A stretch of DNA of 64,000 nt. It comes from Eggerthella sp. YY7918. Lineage in GTDB: Bacteria; Actinomycetota; Coriobacteriia; Coriobacteriales; Eggerthellaceae. This document shows positions 7,489 to 16,503 of this stretch, in pieces (positions within the stretch are counted from its first letter, which is position 1; each line of letters starts with the position of its first letter). Position numbers and translations under genes: made by a program. Under the pieces are notes generated by a model. It was not told the DNA's origin, did not search any database, and saw only the letters and a list, made by a program, of their open reading frames with translations. The stretch is from contig NC_015738.1 of the NCBI RefSeq assembly GCF_000270285.1, positions 2,852,001-2,916,000 of the forward strand, read 5' to 3'.

Positions 7489-9048
7489 CTAGAAAATAGC
7501 TCGGAAGAATGAAGCGGGCTGGTCACGTAAAGCGCGTTTCTGAAGTTTGCCGCTGCTGTTGCGCGGAAGCGCATCAAGGTAGGCCAGATACCGAGGCTTT
7601 TTGTAACTTGCCATCCGTTCTTTACAATAGCGACTGAGATCGTCCGGATCTACTTCCTGACCATCAGCCGTTACAAGAACGGCCGCGACCGCCTCACCGA
7701 ACTTCTCATCGGGCACTCCGATGACGGCACACTCGACCACGCCCGGGTAATCGACAAGGACCTTCTCCACTTCGTGCGTGTATACGTTTTCGCCACCGGA
7801 CTTTATCATGTCGTTCTTTCGATCAACCAGATAATAAAATCCCTCATCGTCCTTTCGCAGCAAATCGGCCGTGTGGAACCATCCGTCACTATCGATTGCG
7901 CGCTTCGAAAGCTCTTCGTCGTTTAAATAGCCTTTGAAGACCATGGGTGAACGCACTATGGCTTCTCCAACTTCTCCCGGTGCCACCTCGCGACCCTCAT
8001 CATCGATGAGCTTCATTTCCACGAGCACGTTCAAATGTCCGATAGTGCGATACAGCTCCGGCTTGCTCTGCAGCTCATCAAACGAGAGAACGGCACTTGT
8101 CGGAGCACACGTTTCCGTAGCACCCCATGAAAAGCGGAACTTTGCGTCTGGGAACAAACCGTGCATGGCGGCAATATCGTCACCAGAAACGCCCCCGCCC
8201 GAGCACTGAGCTTCTTTCACAGTCGAAAGGTCATACGACCCATCGTTCGCCGCAACCAAACGCAGGTACAAGTGTGGCGGTATAAGAAGGATCTGAGTTG
8301 CTCGATAAGCGGCAATCGCCTCAAGCGTCTTTTTCGCATCGAAACCGTCAAAAAGGACAAACGTACCACCCAGAACGGCCATTTTCATGAGAAGCGACAT
8401 GCCGGCGGTATGAAACAGCGGACAGGTCGTGACGAGCGTCTCGACCGACGAAACACTCTCATTCTCAATGGCCATCATCAGCGCATAGTCCCGTACCACT
8501 TGCTGACTACGAATAACACCTTTTGGTGCGCCCGTCGTGCCGCTCGTAAAAAGCAAAAGAGATCCGTCGCGCCCATACACATCTTCAGCAGGCTGGTCGC
8601 CGCTATCTACCTGCAGCAGATCGTCGAACCACGTATGGTTCTCGCACGGAAGCGTGCAGGCAACGACCTTATGCAAATTCGGACATTGCTGCTCAATATC
8701 AGAAATACGCTCGGAAAACGGCTCGGCATTCTCATAAAAGAGCATCGTGCAACCTGAAGCATTAAGGCAGGTCGCCACCTCATGTGGCAGCATATGCACG
8801 TTCACTGGCTGAGCAATTGCCCCCATCTTCTGCGTCGCCCACCAGATAAGAACCACTTCAACGCAATTGCGCATATAGTACGCAACCACATCACCTTTGC
8901 GAATCCCGACCTCACGCATACCACACACTAGCTTATCGACCGTTTCGTCGAGCGCTTTCCAGGTGATTTCTTTATCTTTAAAAACCAGCGCCAACCTATC
9001 GGGAAATCGTGTCGCATTCATTTCGAGGAAATAGCTTGTCTGATACAT
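7489..9048 (-). CDS. CaiC-like acyl-CoA synthetase (AMP-forming)
   Basis: This 519-residue enzyme belongs to the ANL adenylate-forming superfamily. Visible motifs are LLLFTSGTTGAPKGVIRSQ (phosphate loop), WGATETCAPTS, DSDGWFHTADLLRKDDEGFYYLVDRKNDMIKSGGENVYTHEVE, and the acyl-adenylate lysine region PRNSSGKLQKRAL. It should activate a carboxylic acid to its CoA thioester at ATP cost, starting the pathway that the CoA-transferases then maintain. The ATG has GGAGGTGGG upstream. It is the last gene of a leftward five-gene series (dehydrogenase, DASS carrier, CoA-transferase, SSS carrier, ligase). Confidence 0.9.
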   Translation of the reverse strand: MYQTSYFLEMNATRFPDRLALVFKDKEITWKALDETVDKLVCGMREVGIRKGDVVAYYMRNCVEVVLIWWATQKMGAIAQPVNVHMLPHEVATCLNASGCTMLFYENAEPFSERISDIEQQCPNLHKVVACTLPCENHTWFDDLLQVDSGDQPAEDVYGRDGSLLLFTSGTTGAPKGVIRSQQVVRDYALMMAIENESVSSVETLVTTCPLFHTAGMSLLMKMAVLGGTFVLFDGFDAKKTLEAIAAYRATQILLIPPHLYLRLVAANDGSYDLSTVKEAQCSGGGVSGDDIAAMHGLFPDAKFRFSWGATETCAPTSAVLSFDELQSKPELYRTIGHLNVLVEMKLIDDEGREVAPGEVGEAIVRSPMVFKGYLNDEELSKRAIDSDGWFHTADLLRKDDEGFYYLVDRKNDMIKSGGENVYTHEVEKVLVDYPGVVECAVIGVPDEKFGEAVAAVLVTADGQEVDPDDLSRYCKERMASYKKPRYLAYLDALPRNSSGKLQKRALRDQPASFFRAIF

Positions 9049-9090
9049 CGCCCACCTCCTGACGCCCCCTTCATAGAGGGTCGTCTTGTT

Positions 9091-10566
9091 TTACTCCCCC
9101 AGGAGCTTTTGAATTCTTGTTTCGTTTATTGTGATGTCGGTACTGTCCATAGCTGCATATTCCTGTTGGCAGACTAGGTATCGACGATATCCTGCCGAAA
9201 CTTTGTCGCAGCTGAGAGCTGTCGCAACCACCAAAACAACGCTACCTACTATCAATGAGGGTATAAGCGGCTGAATGCCAAAGGGATTCGCCAAGAACCA
9301 CCAGATCACAGCTACGCCCACTCCCAGCGTTACCGACCAAAAAGCAGCACGTTCGCTCACACGCGGCCACACGAGCGCGACGATAAGCACCACCGACGCG
9401 ATCGATCGAACTTGAAAGATGTTCATAAGCTGCGCAAAGAGCGAGCTGGTCTCAGCCGCAGCAATAAGCGATACCACACCCACCACAATCATGGAGAGCC
9501 GCGCCACACGCATGGTATTCGCATCGCTCGCGTTGGTACGTATGGTTCCGCGGTAAAGGTCCTGCGCAATGGTTGTTCCCACAATCAGCAGCAGCGAAGG
9601 GGCCGTCGAAAAAATAGCCGCGATAATCGCCACGCTGCATAACGCCCCGATCCAGGGGTTCAATCCGCTCGATACCGCATAAATTGCCGAAGCGGGAGCA
9701 ACATCGGGAGAAAGAACAAGACCGCATACCCCGATGATGGCAGGAAACAACGCAAACACCAGCAGCAACACTCCCGCTATAAGGGTGCCCTTTTTCATGG
9801 AACGATAGGTGTCTGTCGACAGGGTGACCGTTGCCATAATGGCACTGCTCATCTGCGAAAGCACAGCACCAACGCACCAGGTGCCTACCGTGATCAGGCC
9901 AGGATAGAAGGGGTTCAGATACCCCTCGGGAACAGATCCGGCAAGAACGGTCGGTCCACCGCAAGCGGAAACAGCCAACAATGCCACCACCAGCAGGCCC
10001 ACCCACATCACGAACGCATGCACCACGTTCATTTTTGCGAGGCCCTTCAAACCGCCAAGACAGGCAACCACTATAAACAACCCGCCTACGGCAAAATACA
10101 CGAGGTCCTGGTTCAGTCCGAACATGGGGGCCAGCAAAGCGGCGGCGGCCACTGGCTGCAAGGCGAATAAGCACGCATACACAAACGCCACCACGATAAG
10201 CATAAGGGTCTTCATCTTCGGGCCGAACAGTATGTTGTAGGCACCGGCAACCGAAGCCACGCCTCGCGTTGCGCCGAGCACCTTATAGAACTTTCCAAAC
10301 ACAAGCACGAACAGGATGCACCCCAGCGCCATACCCCATGTCGACCAGACGGCACCCATGCCAATGGAAGCCATAGCATCAGCGCTTTGGCCCACCGTGC
10401 CTGTGCCGCCGATCGTTTCTGAGAAAATCATGCTCACGACAAAGGCCACGCCGAGGCCGGCTGAACCCACAAAGAACTCCCGCGATGTCTTATTCGCCCG
10501 AGCTGTTGACATCGCTATCAGGCACGTCACTGCGATGTAGCCCACTAATAGAAGTATCGATTCCAC
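9091..10566 (-). CDS. Sodium:solute symporter (SSS family)
   Basis: The 491-residue protein is almost entirely hydrophobic with about 13 predicted membrane segments and SSS features: an N-terminal REFFVGSAGLG segment followed by SETIGGTGTVGQSADA, and the central YFAVGGLFIVVACLGGLKGLAKMNVVHAFVMW. It starts with GTG at 10566, preceded by GAGGGGG. SSS carriers import organic solutes with Na+. Its place between CoA-transferase and ligase suggests it brings in the carboxylate, or counter-substrate, that the locus processes. E. coli uses an unrelated BCCT antiporter (CaiT) in this role. Confidence 0.88.
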   Translation of the reverse strand: MESILLLVGYIAVTCLIAMSTARANKTSREFFVGSAGLGVAFVVSMIFSETIGGTGTVGQSADAMASIGMGAVWSTWGMALGCILFVLVFGKFYKVLGATRGVASVAGAYNILFGPKMKTLMLIVVAFVYACLFALQPVAAAALLAPMFGLNQDLVYFAVGGLFIVVACLGGLKGLAKMNVVHAFVMWVGLLVVALLAVSACGGPTVLAGSVPEGYLNPFYPGLITVGTWCVGAVLSQMSSAIMATVTLSTDTYRSMKKGTLIAGVLLLVFALFPAIIGVCGLVLSPDVAPASAIYAVSSGLNPWIGALCSVAIIAAIFSTAPSLLLIVGTTIAQDLYRGTIRTNASDANTMRVARLSMIVVGVVSLIAAAETSSLFAQLMNIFQVRSIASVVLIVALVWPRVSERAAFWSVTLGVGVAVIWWFLANPFGIQPLIPSLIVGSVVLVVATALSCDKVSAGYRRYLVCQQEYAAMDSTDITINETRIQKLLGE

Positions 10567-10682
10567 ACAAGCCCCCTCAGGTCAGTAAGTCGTTCACCTC
10601 ACGATGTCGCGATCTTCCGGCCCGCCCCAATGTCCACCTGTTGACGGCATTTTCCTGCTCGCGCACACGGCGCGGGCGGAGT

Positions 10683-10707
10683 GGCCCTCCCAAGAAAAGG
10701 GAGGGCC
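10683..10707. terminator. Hairpin between CoA-transferase 2 and the symporter gene
   Basis: GGCCCTCCC (10683-10691) pairs with GGGAGGGCC (10699-10707). A second smaller hairpin, CCAGG...CCTGG, lies at about 10724-10742. Both fall in the 190-bp gap between genes of the same strand, so they may attenuate or punctuate the long leftward transcript. Confidence 0.5.
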
Positions 10708-10756
10708 CTACCTATCCCCCTAACCAGGCAAATCAAACCTGGCTCATCTTCTGCCA

Positions 10757-11965
10757 CTAGTTCCGCAGGATTCCCTGTTCGTGCAAAGCCTTGATTTCTT
10801 CAGCATCAAAGCCATGGTCAAGCAGAATGTCGTCGGTATCCATGCCAGGAGTAGGACATCCACGCCATATTTGCTGAGGATGATTGGTTACCTTGGGCAT
10901 GGTATTTACGCCCTTGAGCTTGCGACCATCCACCGCTTCCCATTCGGTGAACGTCTCGCGAGCGATATAGTGCGGATGCTCGGCAGCCATCTCGTAGTCC
11001 ATAATGCGGCTGCAAGGAACACCAAGCGCGCACAGCTCTTCTTCCACTTCTACCGCCGCATGTTCGGCGCAGTACTTCGTTACCGCTTCCTCAAGCATCT
11101 TGCCGCCTTCAGTGGCAAGCGGAGCAAAGTTCTGCGTCTTGGGGAACAGCTCGGAGCCGAACTCCCAGCCGAACAGACGCAGGCCCTTTTCCATAACGCT
11201 GGGCCCTAAGAACATCAGATACACCGCGTTGCCATCTTTGCACGTGTAGGCGCCCCACCCCGCGGTCACATCGTTGTGATTGCCCACACGAGGCGAGGGA
11301 ACGCCGCGTACGAGCCAGTCCATGGGACGCTGATTCTGGTAACGAATGGCCAGCTCGTACTGAGCCAAATCGAAGCTTTCGCCAATACCCGTTTCACGCG
11401 CCTTCATAACGCCGGCCAAGCACATGCCAAACCCGGTCAAACCCGACAGGTAGTCGGATGGGATTTCACGCGCCGGAAGTGCTTCGCGATCGGCAAACCC
11501 GTTGAGATGCATAAGGCAGCTGAACGCCTGGCACACCGGGTCATAGCAGCCGCGGCTCACGTATTCAGGATCGCCCGACTGACCGTAACCGGAGAAGTGC
11601 GCGATGACCAGCTTGGGATTCCAGCTCCACAGCACCTCGTCGGTCAGACCCCAACGCTTATACTGGCCGCCTTTCGAAGACTCGATGAAAATGTCTGCAT
11701 CTTCCAACAACGAGCGAAGGATCTTCTTGCCTTCTTCCGTCGGAATATCGAACGAGATATTGCGCATGTTGCGCCGCTCGCTCTCCGCGCCCATGCCGCC
11801 CTTGCCGCGGTTGGTGTCAAGAGCGCGCTTGCTCTCAATCCAGATAACATCCGCACCGTTCTCGGCCATAAGCTCGGCAGCGATAGGGCCGGCCACCACG
11901 CTTGACGAATGCACGACCTTCAATCCGTCAAGCAATCCGAACGAGGGTTTTTCACTTTTACGCAT
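10757..11965 (-). CDS. CaiB-like family III CoA-transferase (copy 2)
   Basis: This 402-residue paralogue of the enzyme at 1913-3127 keeps the same motifs: FGLLDGLKVVHSS, GADVIWIES, FSGYGQSGDPEYVS, IPSDYLSGLTGFG (aspartate in the catalytic position), ARETGIGESFDLAQYE and HPQQIWRGCPTPGMDTDDIL. The two share architecture but are clearly diverged, so they may serve different acyl pairs or opposite ends of a CoA cycle. The ATG at 11965 has AAGGAGGAGCG upstream. It sits between the SSS and DASS carrier genes, 30 bp downstream of the latter. Confidence 0.88.
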   Translation of the reverse strand: MRKSEKPSFGLLDGLKVVHSSSVVAGPIAAELMAENGADVIWIESKRALDTNRGKGGMGAESERRNMRNISFDIPTEEGKKILRSLLEDADIFIESSKGGQYKRWGLTDEVLWSWNPKLVIAHFSGYGQSGDPEYVSRGCYDPVCQAFSCLMHLNGFADREALPAREIPSDYLSGLTGFGMCLAGVMKARETGIGESFDLAQYELAIRYQNQRPMDWLVRGVPSPRVGNHNDVTAGWGAYTCKDGNAVYLMFLGPSVMEKGLRLFGWEFGSELFPKTQNFAPLATEGGKMLEEAVTKYCAEHAAVEVEEELCALGVPCSRIMDYEMAAEHPHYIARETFTEWEAVDGRKLKGVNTMPKVTNHPQQIWRGCPTPGMDTDDILLDHGFDAEEIKALHEQGILRN

Positions 11966-11995
11966 AACGCTCCTCCTTGCCTTTCGCTTAGGTTT

Positions 11996-13411
11996 TTAGA
12001 GCATGCCCATCATTTGCCACACAGGTACGCTGGCCACACAGGCAATGAGGTTGATAACCATGTAGGCAATGTTCATCGGTTGAGTATCTTTGTGCTCGCA
12101 CAGCTCGCCGTTCGTCGAGCCGAGCGCCGCCACATAGGTGGTGTTGCTGAAGGAGAAGTGCCAAACCAAGGTGGACATGTAGCACGTGAACAGCATGACC
12201 CAAGGATCAATACCGGCAGCGGTGCAGATGCCGCCCAGCGAAGCGAAGAAGATTGCGGTGGTCGCGGTCTGCGAGATAACAACCAACCTCATGATGTACG
12301 TTGCAATGCAGATGACGGCAACAAACAGATACGGATTCGAAGCAAGCGGCGACACGATAGGACCAAGGATGCCCGCGAGCCACTGATCGATGCCGAGTGT
12401 TGTAATCATAGCGGCCAGCGAGAAAACGCCACCGATAAAGACGACGGTTGACCAGGAAATACGGGTCATGAAGTCCTTCTTGGTCATGAGGCCCGAGATG
12501 GCCATCAAACACATGATGATAAGCGCCCAAATACCGGAGTCAACGCCAATTTGCTTGCCGAAAATCCAGCCCAGCAGCGCCAGGGCCAGCAGCACCCCTG
12601 CCTTCTTCTCGTCACGCGTCATGGGGCCAAGTTCGGCGAGCTGCTTCTTCGCGAAGCCCTTCTCGATGGTTACCTCTTCGCCTTTGCCTTCTTTTTTCGG
12701 GCTATAGATAACGAGGATGGCGATGTAGGACAGAACTGCGATCACAACAAGCCACACGGCTGCAGCGAGGAACCAGTTAATCCAAGTCCAGTGCGCCTGC
12801 GCCTCAGGCGACAGGAAGCCAAGGATGGTGAATACGGGAACGGCACCGGAAAGGAAGGCACATCCAAGAATGCCCGCCGCAATCCACGTTGCACTGAACA
12901 TACCGGTAGCCGCCTTGCTGCTCTTCGCGTAACCAAGCGCCTTGGAAGCGGTAGCGGCAAACGGTGAGAGAATGGCAGCCTTGGCGGTCAGACTGGGAAT
13001 CATGGGAGCCATAACGATGCCAGTCGCAAACAGCGCGGTTACCTGGCCACGGAAGTTTTCCGGGAAGAGCTTCAAAATGGCAAAGGCAATGCGCTTGAGC
13101 AGACCGACCTTCGCAACGACGGCGGATATGCCGAATGCGCCGATGACCAGCCATACCGAGCTTTGCGCAAAGGGCGCAAATGCCGTCTTGAAGTCCGCCA
13201 CATGGAAGACAACAAACAGCGCCATCGCCAACACAACAACCACGTAGTCGTTGATGACATCCAAAACAAGCCACAGAATAGCGCATACAAAAATACCCAT
13301 GTAAATCATTGCAGCCGCTTCAAGACCCGTAAAGGGAGGTGTGACGGCAATGGCAATACCAATGATAAGCGGTATACCAATTTGCAATGCCTTTTTGACT
13401 ATCGCGTTCAT
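11996..13411 (-). CDS. DASS (SLC13) family anion/sodium symporter
   Basis: The 471-residue membrane protein has the divalent anion:sodium symporter pattern with two repeated halves. Signatures include SLTAKAAILSPFAATASKALGY in the first half and VISQTATTAIFFASLGGICTAAGIDPWVM in the second, matching the paired SNT-type substrate and sodium sites approximately. Members carry di- and tricarboxylates, sulfate or related anions. Its position directly after an acyl-CoA dehydrogenase gene (15 bp) and before a CoA-transferase suggests a carboxylate substrate with more than one charge, which is inference. Ribosome site GAGGGGAACCT precedes ATG 13411. Confidence 0.88.
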   Translation of the reverse strand: MNAIVKKALQIGIPLIIGIAIAVTPPFTGLEAAAMIYMGIFVCAILWLVLDVINDYVVVVLAMALFVVFHVADFKTAFAPFAQSSVWLVIGAFGISAVVAKVGLLKRIAFAILKLFPENFRGQVTALFATGIVMAPMIPSLTAKAAILSPFAATASKALGYAKSSKAATGMFSATWIAAGILGCAFLSGAVPVFTILGFLSPEAQAHWTWINWFLAAAVWLVVIAVLSYIAILVIYSPKKEGKGEEVTIEKGFAKKQLAELGPMTRDEKKAGVLLALALLGWIFGKQIGVDSGIWALIIMCLMAISGLMTKKDFMTRISWSTVVFIGGVFSLAAMITTLGIDQWLAGILGPIVSPLASNPYLFVAVICIATYIMRLVVISQTATTAIFFASLGGICTAAGIDPWVMLFTCYMSTLVWHFSFSNTTYVAALGSTNGELCEHKDTQPMNIAYMVINLIACVASVPVWQMMGML

Positions 13412-13426
13412 AGGTTCCCCTCTCTG

Positions 13427-14581
13427 TTAACGAACGCTCTTGAGCAGCTGGCGACCAAGAATGTGAATCATGACCTGGTCCGTTCCACCGCCGATGCGAT
13501 GCATACGCGCATCCCTCCACAGGCGCGACACGCGCGACTCTTCGGTGTAACCCAAACCGCCAATAATCTGCATAGCGTCGTCGCACACCTCAAACGCCGC
13601 CTGCGCGCAGTAGTACTTGGTCAGCGGGGAGGCAACGCGCAGCGATTCTCCGTTGTCCTTTTCCCACGCCGTCCGATAGATGGAGTTGCGCATGTTGTCG
13701 ATCTTGATACGCATGTGTACGAGCATTTCCTGAATGAGCTGGAACTGCCCAATGGGCTTGCCGAACTGCTCACGCTGCGCAGCATGAAGCAGCGCATCGT
13801 TGTAGGCACACACCGCCATACCCAGAGAGTCGGCGGCGATCACGAGACGTTCGACGTCAAAGTTCTTCATGACGACCATGAACCCCTCGTGTTCGTTGCC
13901 CACCATGTCGGACTCGTCCACAACCACATTGTCGAGGTATACCTCGCACAGGCTGCGGGTGCGATGACCCACCTTATGCAGATTCTCAAGCGTGATGCCC
14001 TCGGAATCCATCGGCACAAGCCAGCACGTCATTGACTTTTGGGGCGGCAGTCCGCACTCGAAATCACGGGTCATACACAGCATGTACTTCGCACGGTCGC
14101 CATCAGTGGTGAACGTCTTGTGTCCGTTGATGACCACTTTGCCGTCTTCGCGGCGTACATACGATGAGGCAATAGCATTTGAGTCGGAACCTGCCTGCGG
14201 CTCGCTAAGACCCAGGCAAAAACCCATGTTGCTGCCACCCAGCAGGCATTCCATGATCTCTTTCTGCTGAGCCTCCGTGCCAAACGCAAGCACGTCATCA
14301 ACCTGCAGCATGGAGCCTAGTCCCGAAGGGAATCCGTGCTCGCCGATCTTTTCCGCAACCATGACAAGCGTCTGAGTATCAACAGGAACGCCGCCGTACT
14401 CCTCCGGAATACCTAAAAGACCCAAGCCGGCATCGATGAACGCATTGCGGAACTCCGACAAAGGTACCTGCTTTTCTTCGCAATCCCGAATGTAACGCTC
14501 GTCGAACTCGGGATGCTGCTCGAAAAACTGATCGATGCTGTCGAGCAACAGCTGTTGTTCGTCTGTCTTGCTGAAGTCCAT
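13427..14581 (-). CDS. Acyl-CoA dehydrogenase family protein, CaiA-like (copy 2)
   Basis: The 384-residue enzyme resembles E. coli CaiA across its length: MDFSKTDEQQLLLDSI, LGIPEEYGG, LGLSEPQAGSDSNAIASSY, DNVVVDESDMVGNEHEGFMVV, QFGKPIGQFQLIQEMLVHM, and MQIIGGLGYTEESRVSRLWRDARMHRIGGGTDQV. CaiA reduces crotonobetainyl-CoA using FixAB electrons; this paralogue probably acts on a related enoyl-CoA. ATG 14581 follows GGAGGGTGT. It heads the leftward operon and is transcribed divergently from the TetR gene, making that regulator the obvious controller. Confidence 0.9.
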   Translation of the reverse strand: MDFSKTDEQQLLLDSIDQFFEQHPEFDERYIRDCEEKQVPLSEFRNAFIDAGLGLLGIPEEYGGVPVDTQTLVMVAEKIGEHGFPSGLGSMLQVDDVLAFGTEAQQKEIMECLLGGSNMGFCLGLSEPQAGSDSNAIASSYVRREDGKVVINGHKTFTTDGDRAKYMLCMTRDFECGLPPQKSMTCWLVPMDSEGITLENLHKVGHRTRSLCEVYLDNVVVDESDMVGNEHEGFMVVMKNFDVERLVIAADSLGMAVCAYNDALLHAAQREQFGKPIGQFQLIQEMLVHMRIKIDNMRNSIYRTAWEKDNGESLRVASPLTKYYCAQAAFEVCDDAMQIIGGLGYTEESRVSRLWRDARMHRIGGGTDQVMIHILGRQLLKSVR

Positions 14582-14715
14582 ACACCCTCCTTTTCCCTTT
14601 TTACCTATTGGTAACCTTGTAGCGTCATTATGGGGAGGGTGACAACAAACTGTAAACATGTATTGCTTTTTTATAGTTACACTATTAGAATTTTGAGAAG
14701 ACAAAGGGGGGAATA
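14582..14715. promoter_or_regulatory. Divergent promoter region with TetR operator candidates
   Basis: Between the dehydrogenase and TetR genes lies a perfect inverted repeat TTACC-TATT-GGTAA at 14601-14614, just upstream of the dehydrogenase start. A looser TAGT...ACTA palindrome lies near 14676-14686 on the TetR side. TetR regulators usually bind such sites to repress both directions. Exact promoters were not assigned. Confidence 0.45.
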
Positions 14716-15393
14716 ATGGGTGATATCGGTTCAACTAAAAAAATAATTGCAGGTGCGTTCAAGGAACTTGTCCTAGCGCAAAGGACATCAGCCGTTCCCG
14801 TGCATGAGATAGCCGAACGCAGCGAGGTAAGTCGCAAGACGTTCTATTACCACTTCCCCGATAAAATTCGACTTGTCCAGTGGATATTCCGATCGGAAAT
14901 AGCCGCCGCACTAGAATCTGCATACGACGAAAAAAACCTGGTAAGACCCTTTATTTCACGAAATGATCTGTATCCGGACATGCCGTTTTATGCACGAATT
15001 CCCGTAGGAGTGCGCTTCCTTGACGAGTCCTCGTTTTTCAAGCTGTTCGGCCAGTATTTACAGACAAACCGTTGCTTCTATCGGATTATTCTGCAGGAAA
15101 GCATGGGCCCCATCATCAAGAGAGGCTTCTTTGAACTGTATCATCAAGCCCTGTATGGTGACGTTTTATTCATTTTGGGAGGACGAGAGCTCCCCAATGG
15201 CGCGATCGAAAAGTTAGCCGCTTATTATACCCATGCGGCGTTTTCGCAATATTTCGATCACCTTGTCTATTCAGGCGAGGGCCTTGAAAGCCTTCTTCCG
15301 TCGCGGTTTAAAAACATCACACACGAGTCTCTCAGCGGCGTCATCGAAAGCTACTTTACGCGAAACGAGCAGGAGTATCGATTCTTCGCATAG
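14716..15393 (+). CDS. TetR-family transcriptional regulator
   Basis: The 225-residue protein starts with a TetR DNA-binding domain: KKIIAGAFKELVLAQ, then VHEIAERSEVSRKTFYYHFPDK (helix-turn-helix with the YYHF signature) within the first 55 residues. The rest is a helical ligand domain of the DhaS/TetR_C_8 kind by general look (GFFELYHQALYGDVLF...LAAYYTHAAFSQYFDHLVYSGE). GGGGGG precedes the ATG. Divergence from the dehydrogenase-led operon suggests it senses an intermediate of that pathway. Whether it represses or activates is not visible. Confidence 0.85.
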   Translation: MGDIGSTKKIIAGAFKELVLAQRTSAVPVHEIAERSEVSRKTFYYHFPDKIRLVQWIFRSEIAAALESAYDEKNLVRPFISRNDLYPDMPFYARIPVGVRFLDESSFFKLFGQYLQTNRCFYRIILQESMGPIIKRGFFELYHQALYGDVLFILGGRELPNGAIEKLAAYYTHAAFSQYFDHLVYSGEGLESLLPSRFKNITHESLSGVIESYFTRNEQEYRFFA

Positions 15394-15458
15394 CAAACGT
15401 CGCACAACGAGCTTCCCTGAGCGACCCTACAGGGGCCACCGAACGCCGTCGTTTCTGG

Positions 15459-16418
15459 TTATTCGACGCGCGCGGGTGCTGGCTCCATCTGAGCAACGGC
15501 GTTTTTGCGCTTAAGGGGAAAGGTTTCGCTCACCACAATGGCGGCGAAGATGAGGGCAAAGCCGACGAGCAGACGCACGCCCACTTCCTCGTTATACAGA
15601 AGCACGCTGAACAACACGCCAAACACCGATTCCAAACTGAGGAAGAGCGAGGCCTGCGCGGGAGGCACATGGGCTAGGGCAACGTTTTGGATAACAAGGG
15701 CGATGGCCGAGGCAAACACCACCAAGTAGAACATATTCCAGAGGAAATCGAGCGTGATAGCCGATGCAGGAGGAAGCGTCTCAAAGCACGCGCCATAGGC
15801 AATGCCGCAGATACCGCCGACGATGAACTGGATCGTGGTGAGCACAAGCACATCGTTGGTTTCCGAGAACTTGGAGATATACACAATATGGATGGCAAAC
15901 AGCAGCGCTGAAACAAGGGTCATGAAATCGCCGTAGCCCATCGAGAGCTCGCTGAGCGAACCTTGCAGCGACACAAAGCCGATACCCGCAACCGCCATGA
16001 CGGCAGCCAAAATGTTGAAGATGGTTGGACGCTTGCGCGCAATTACCCACCACGCAAATGGAACGATAACGCAATACGTTGCCGTCAAAAACGCGTTCTT
16101 CCCTGGCGTTGTGTGATCAAGCCCGATCGTCTGCACCCAAAACGCCAGAAAGCACAGAACGCCAAGGATGGCTCCTTTGGCTAAGAAATCCTTTACGGTC
16201 TCCTTCGCAAACGCGCGGACTATGCGCTTCCAGAAAATGACCACCAGAATAACGCCCGTAGCCAAGAAGCGAAAACCGATGAGATAAGCGGGTTCAAGAA
16301 CGTCAACCGCGTCTTTCATTACGACGAAGCTAAGGCCCCAGATAACGGTTGCCACCACCAGCAGGAGCTTGTAAACGCCTCCCGGAATGCGATCTTGTAT
16401 GTTTGCTTGAGTGCTCAT
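15459..16418 (-). CDS. EamA/DMT-family transporter
   Basis: The 319-residue protein has about ten hydrophobic segments and the duplicated EamA fold: VIWGLSFVVMKDAVDVLEPAYLIGFRFLATGVIL in the first half and ALVIQNVALAHVPPAQASLFLSLESVFGVLFSVLLYNEEVG in the second. Such carriers export metabolites, often amino acids or cofactors. A consensus TATAAT on the minus strand (16427-16432) ends eight bases before the ATG and no ribosome site is present, so the mRNA may be leaderless. It is not obviously linked to the acyl-CoA locus. Confidence 0.85.
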   Translation of the reverse strand: MSTQANIQDRIPGGVYKLLLVVATVIWGLSFVVMKDAVDVLEPAYLIGFRFLATGVILVVIFWKRIVRAFAKETVKDFLAKGAILGVLCFLAFWVQTIGLDHTTPGKNAFLTATYCVIVPFAWWVIARKRPTIFNILAAVMAVAGIGFVSLQGSLSELSMGYGDFMTLVSALLFAIHIVYISKFSETNDVLVLTTIQFIVGGICGIAYGACFETLPPASAITLDFLWNMFYLVVFASAIALVIQNVALAHVPPAQASLFLSLESVFGVLFSVLLYNEEVGVRLLVGFALIFAAIVVSETFPLKRKNAVAQMEPAPARVE

Positions 16419-16426
16419 GGCGGCTC

Positions 16427-16432
16427 ATTATA
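16427..16432 (-). promoter_or_regulatory. -10 box of a probable leaderless promoter for the EamA gene
   Basis: Consensus TATAAT on the minus strand with eight bases to the ATG at 16418 would place the transcription start at or next to the start codon. No strong -35 is visible. Confidence 0.45.
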
Positions 16433-16503
16433 GCAACGGGCACACGGCGATCATCGTTAATTTGTAACTATTCGTCCCCGATGGGCTGAATTTCTTCGAC
16501 GTT

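Noticed and set aside
13163-14035. 290-codon plus-strand frame opposite the DASS and dehydrogenase genes
   Set aside because: Shadow frame crossing two genuine minus-strand genes with strong family motifs.
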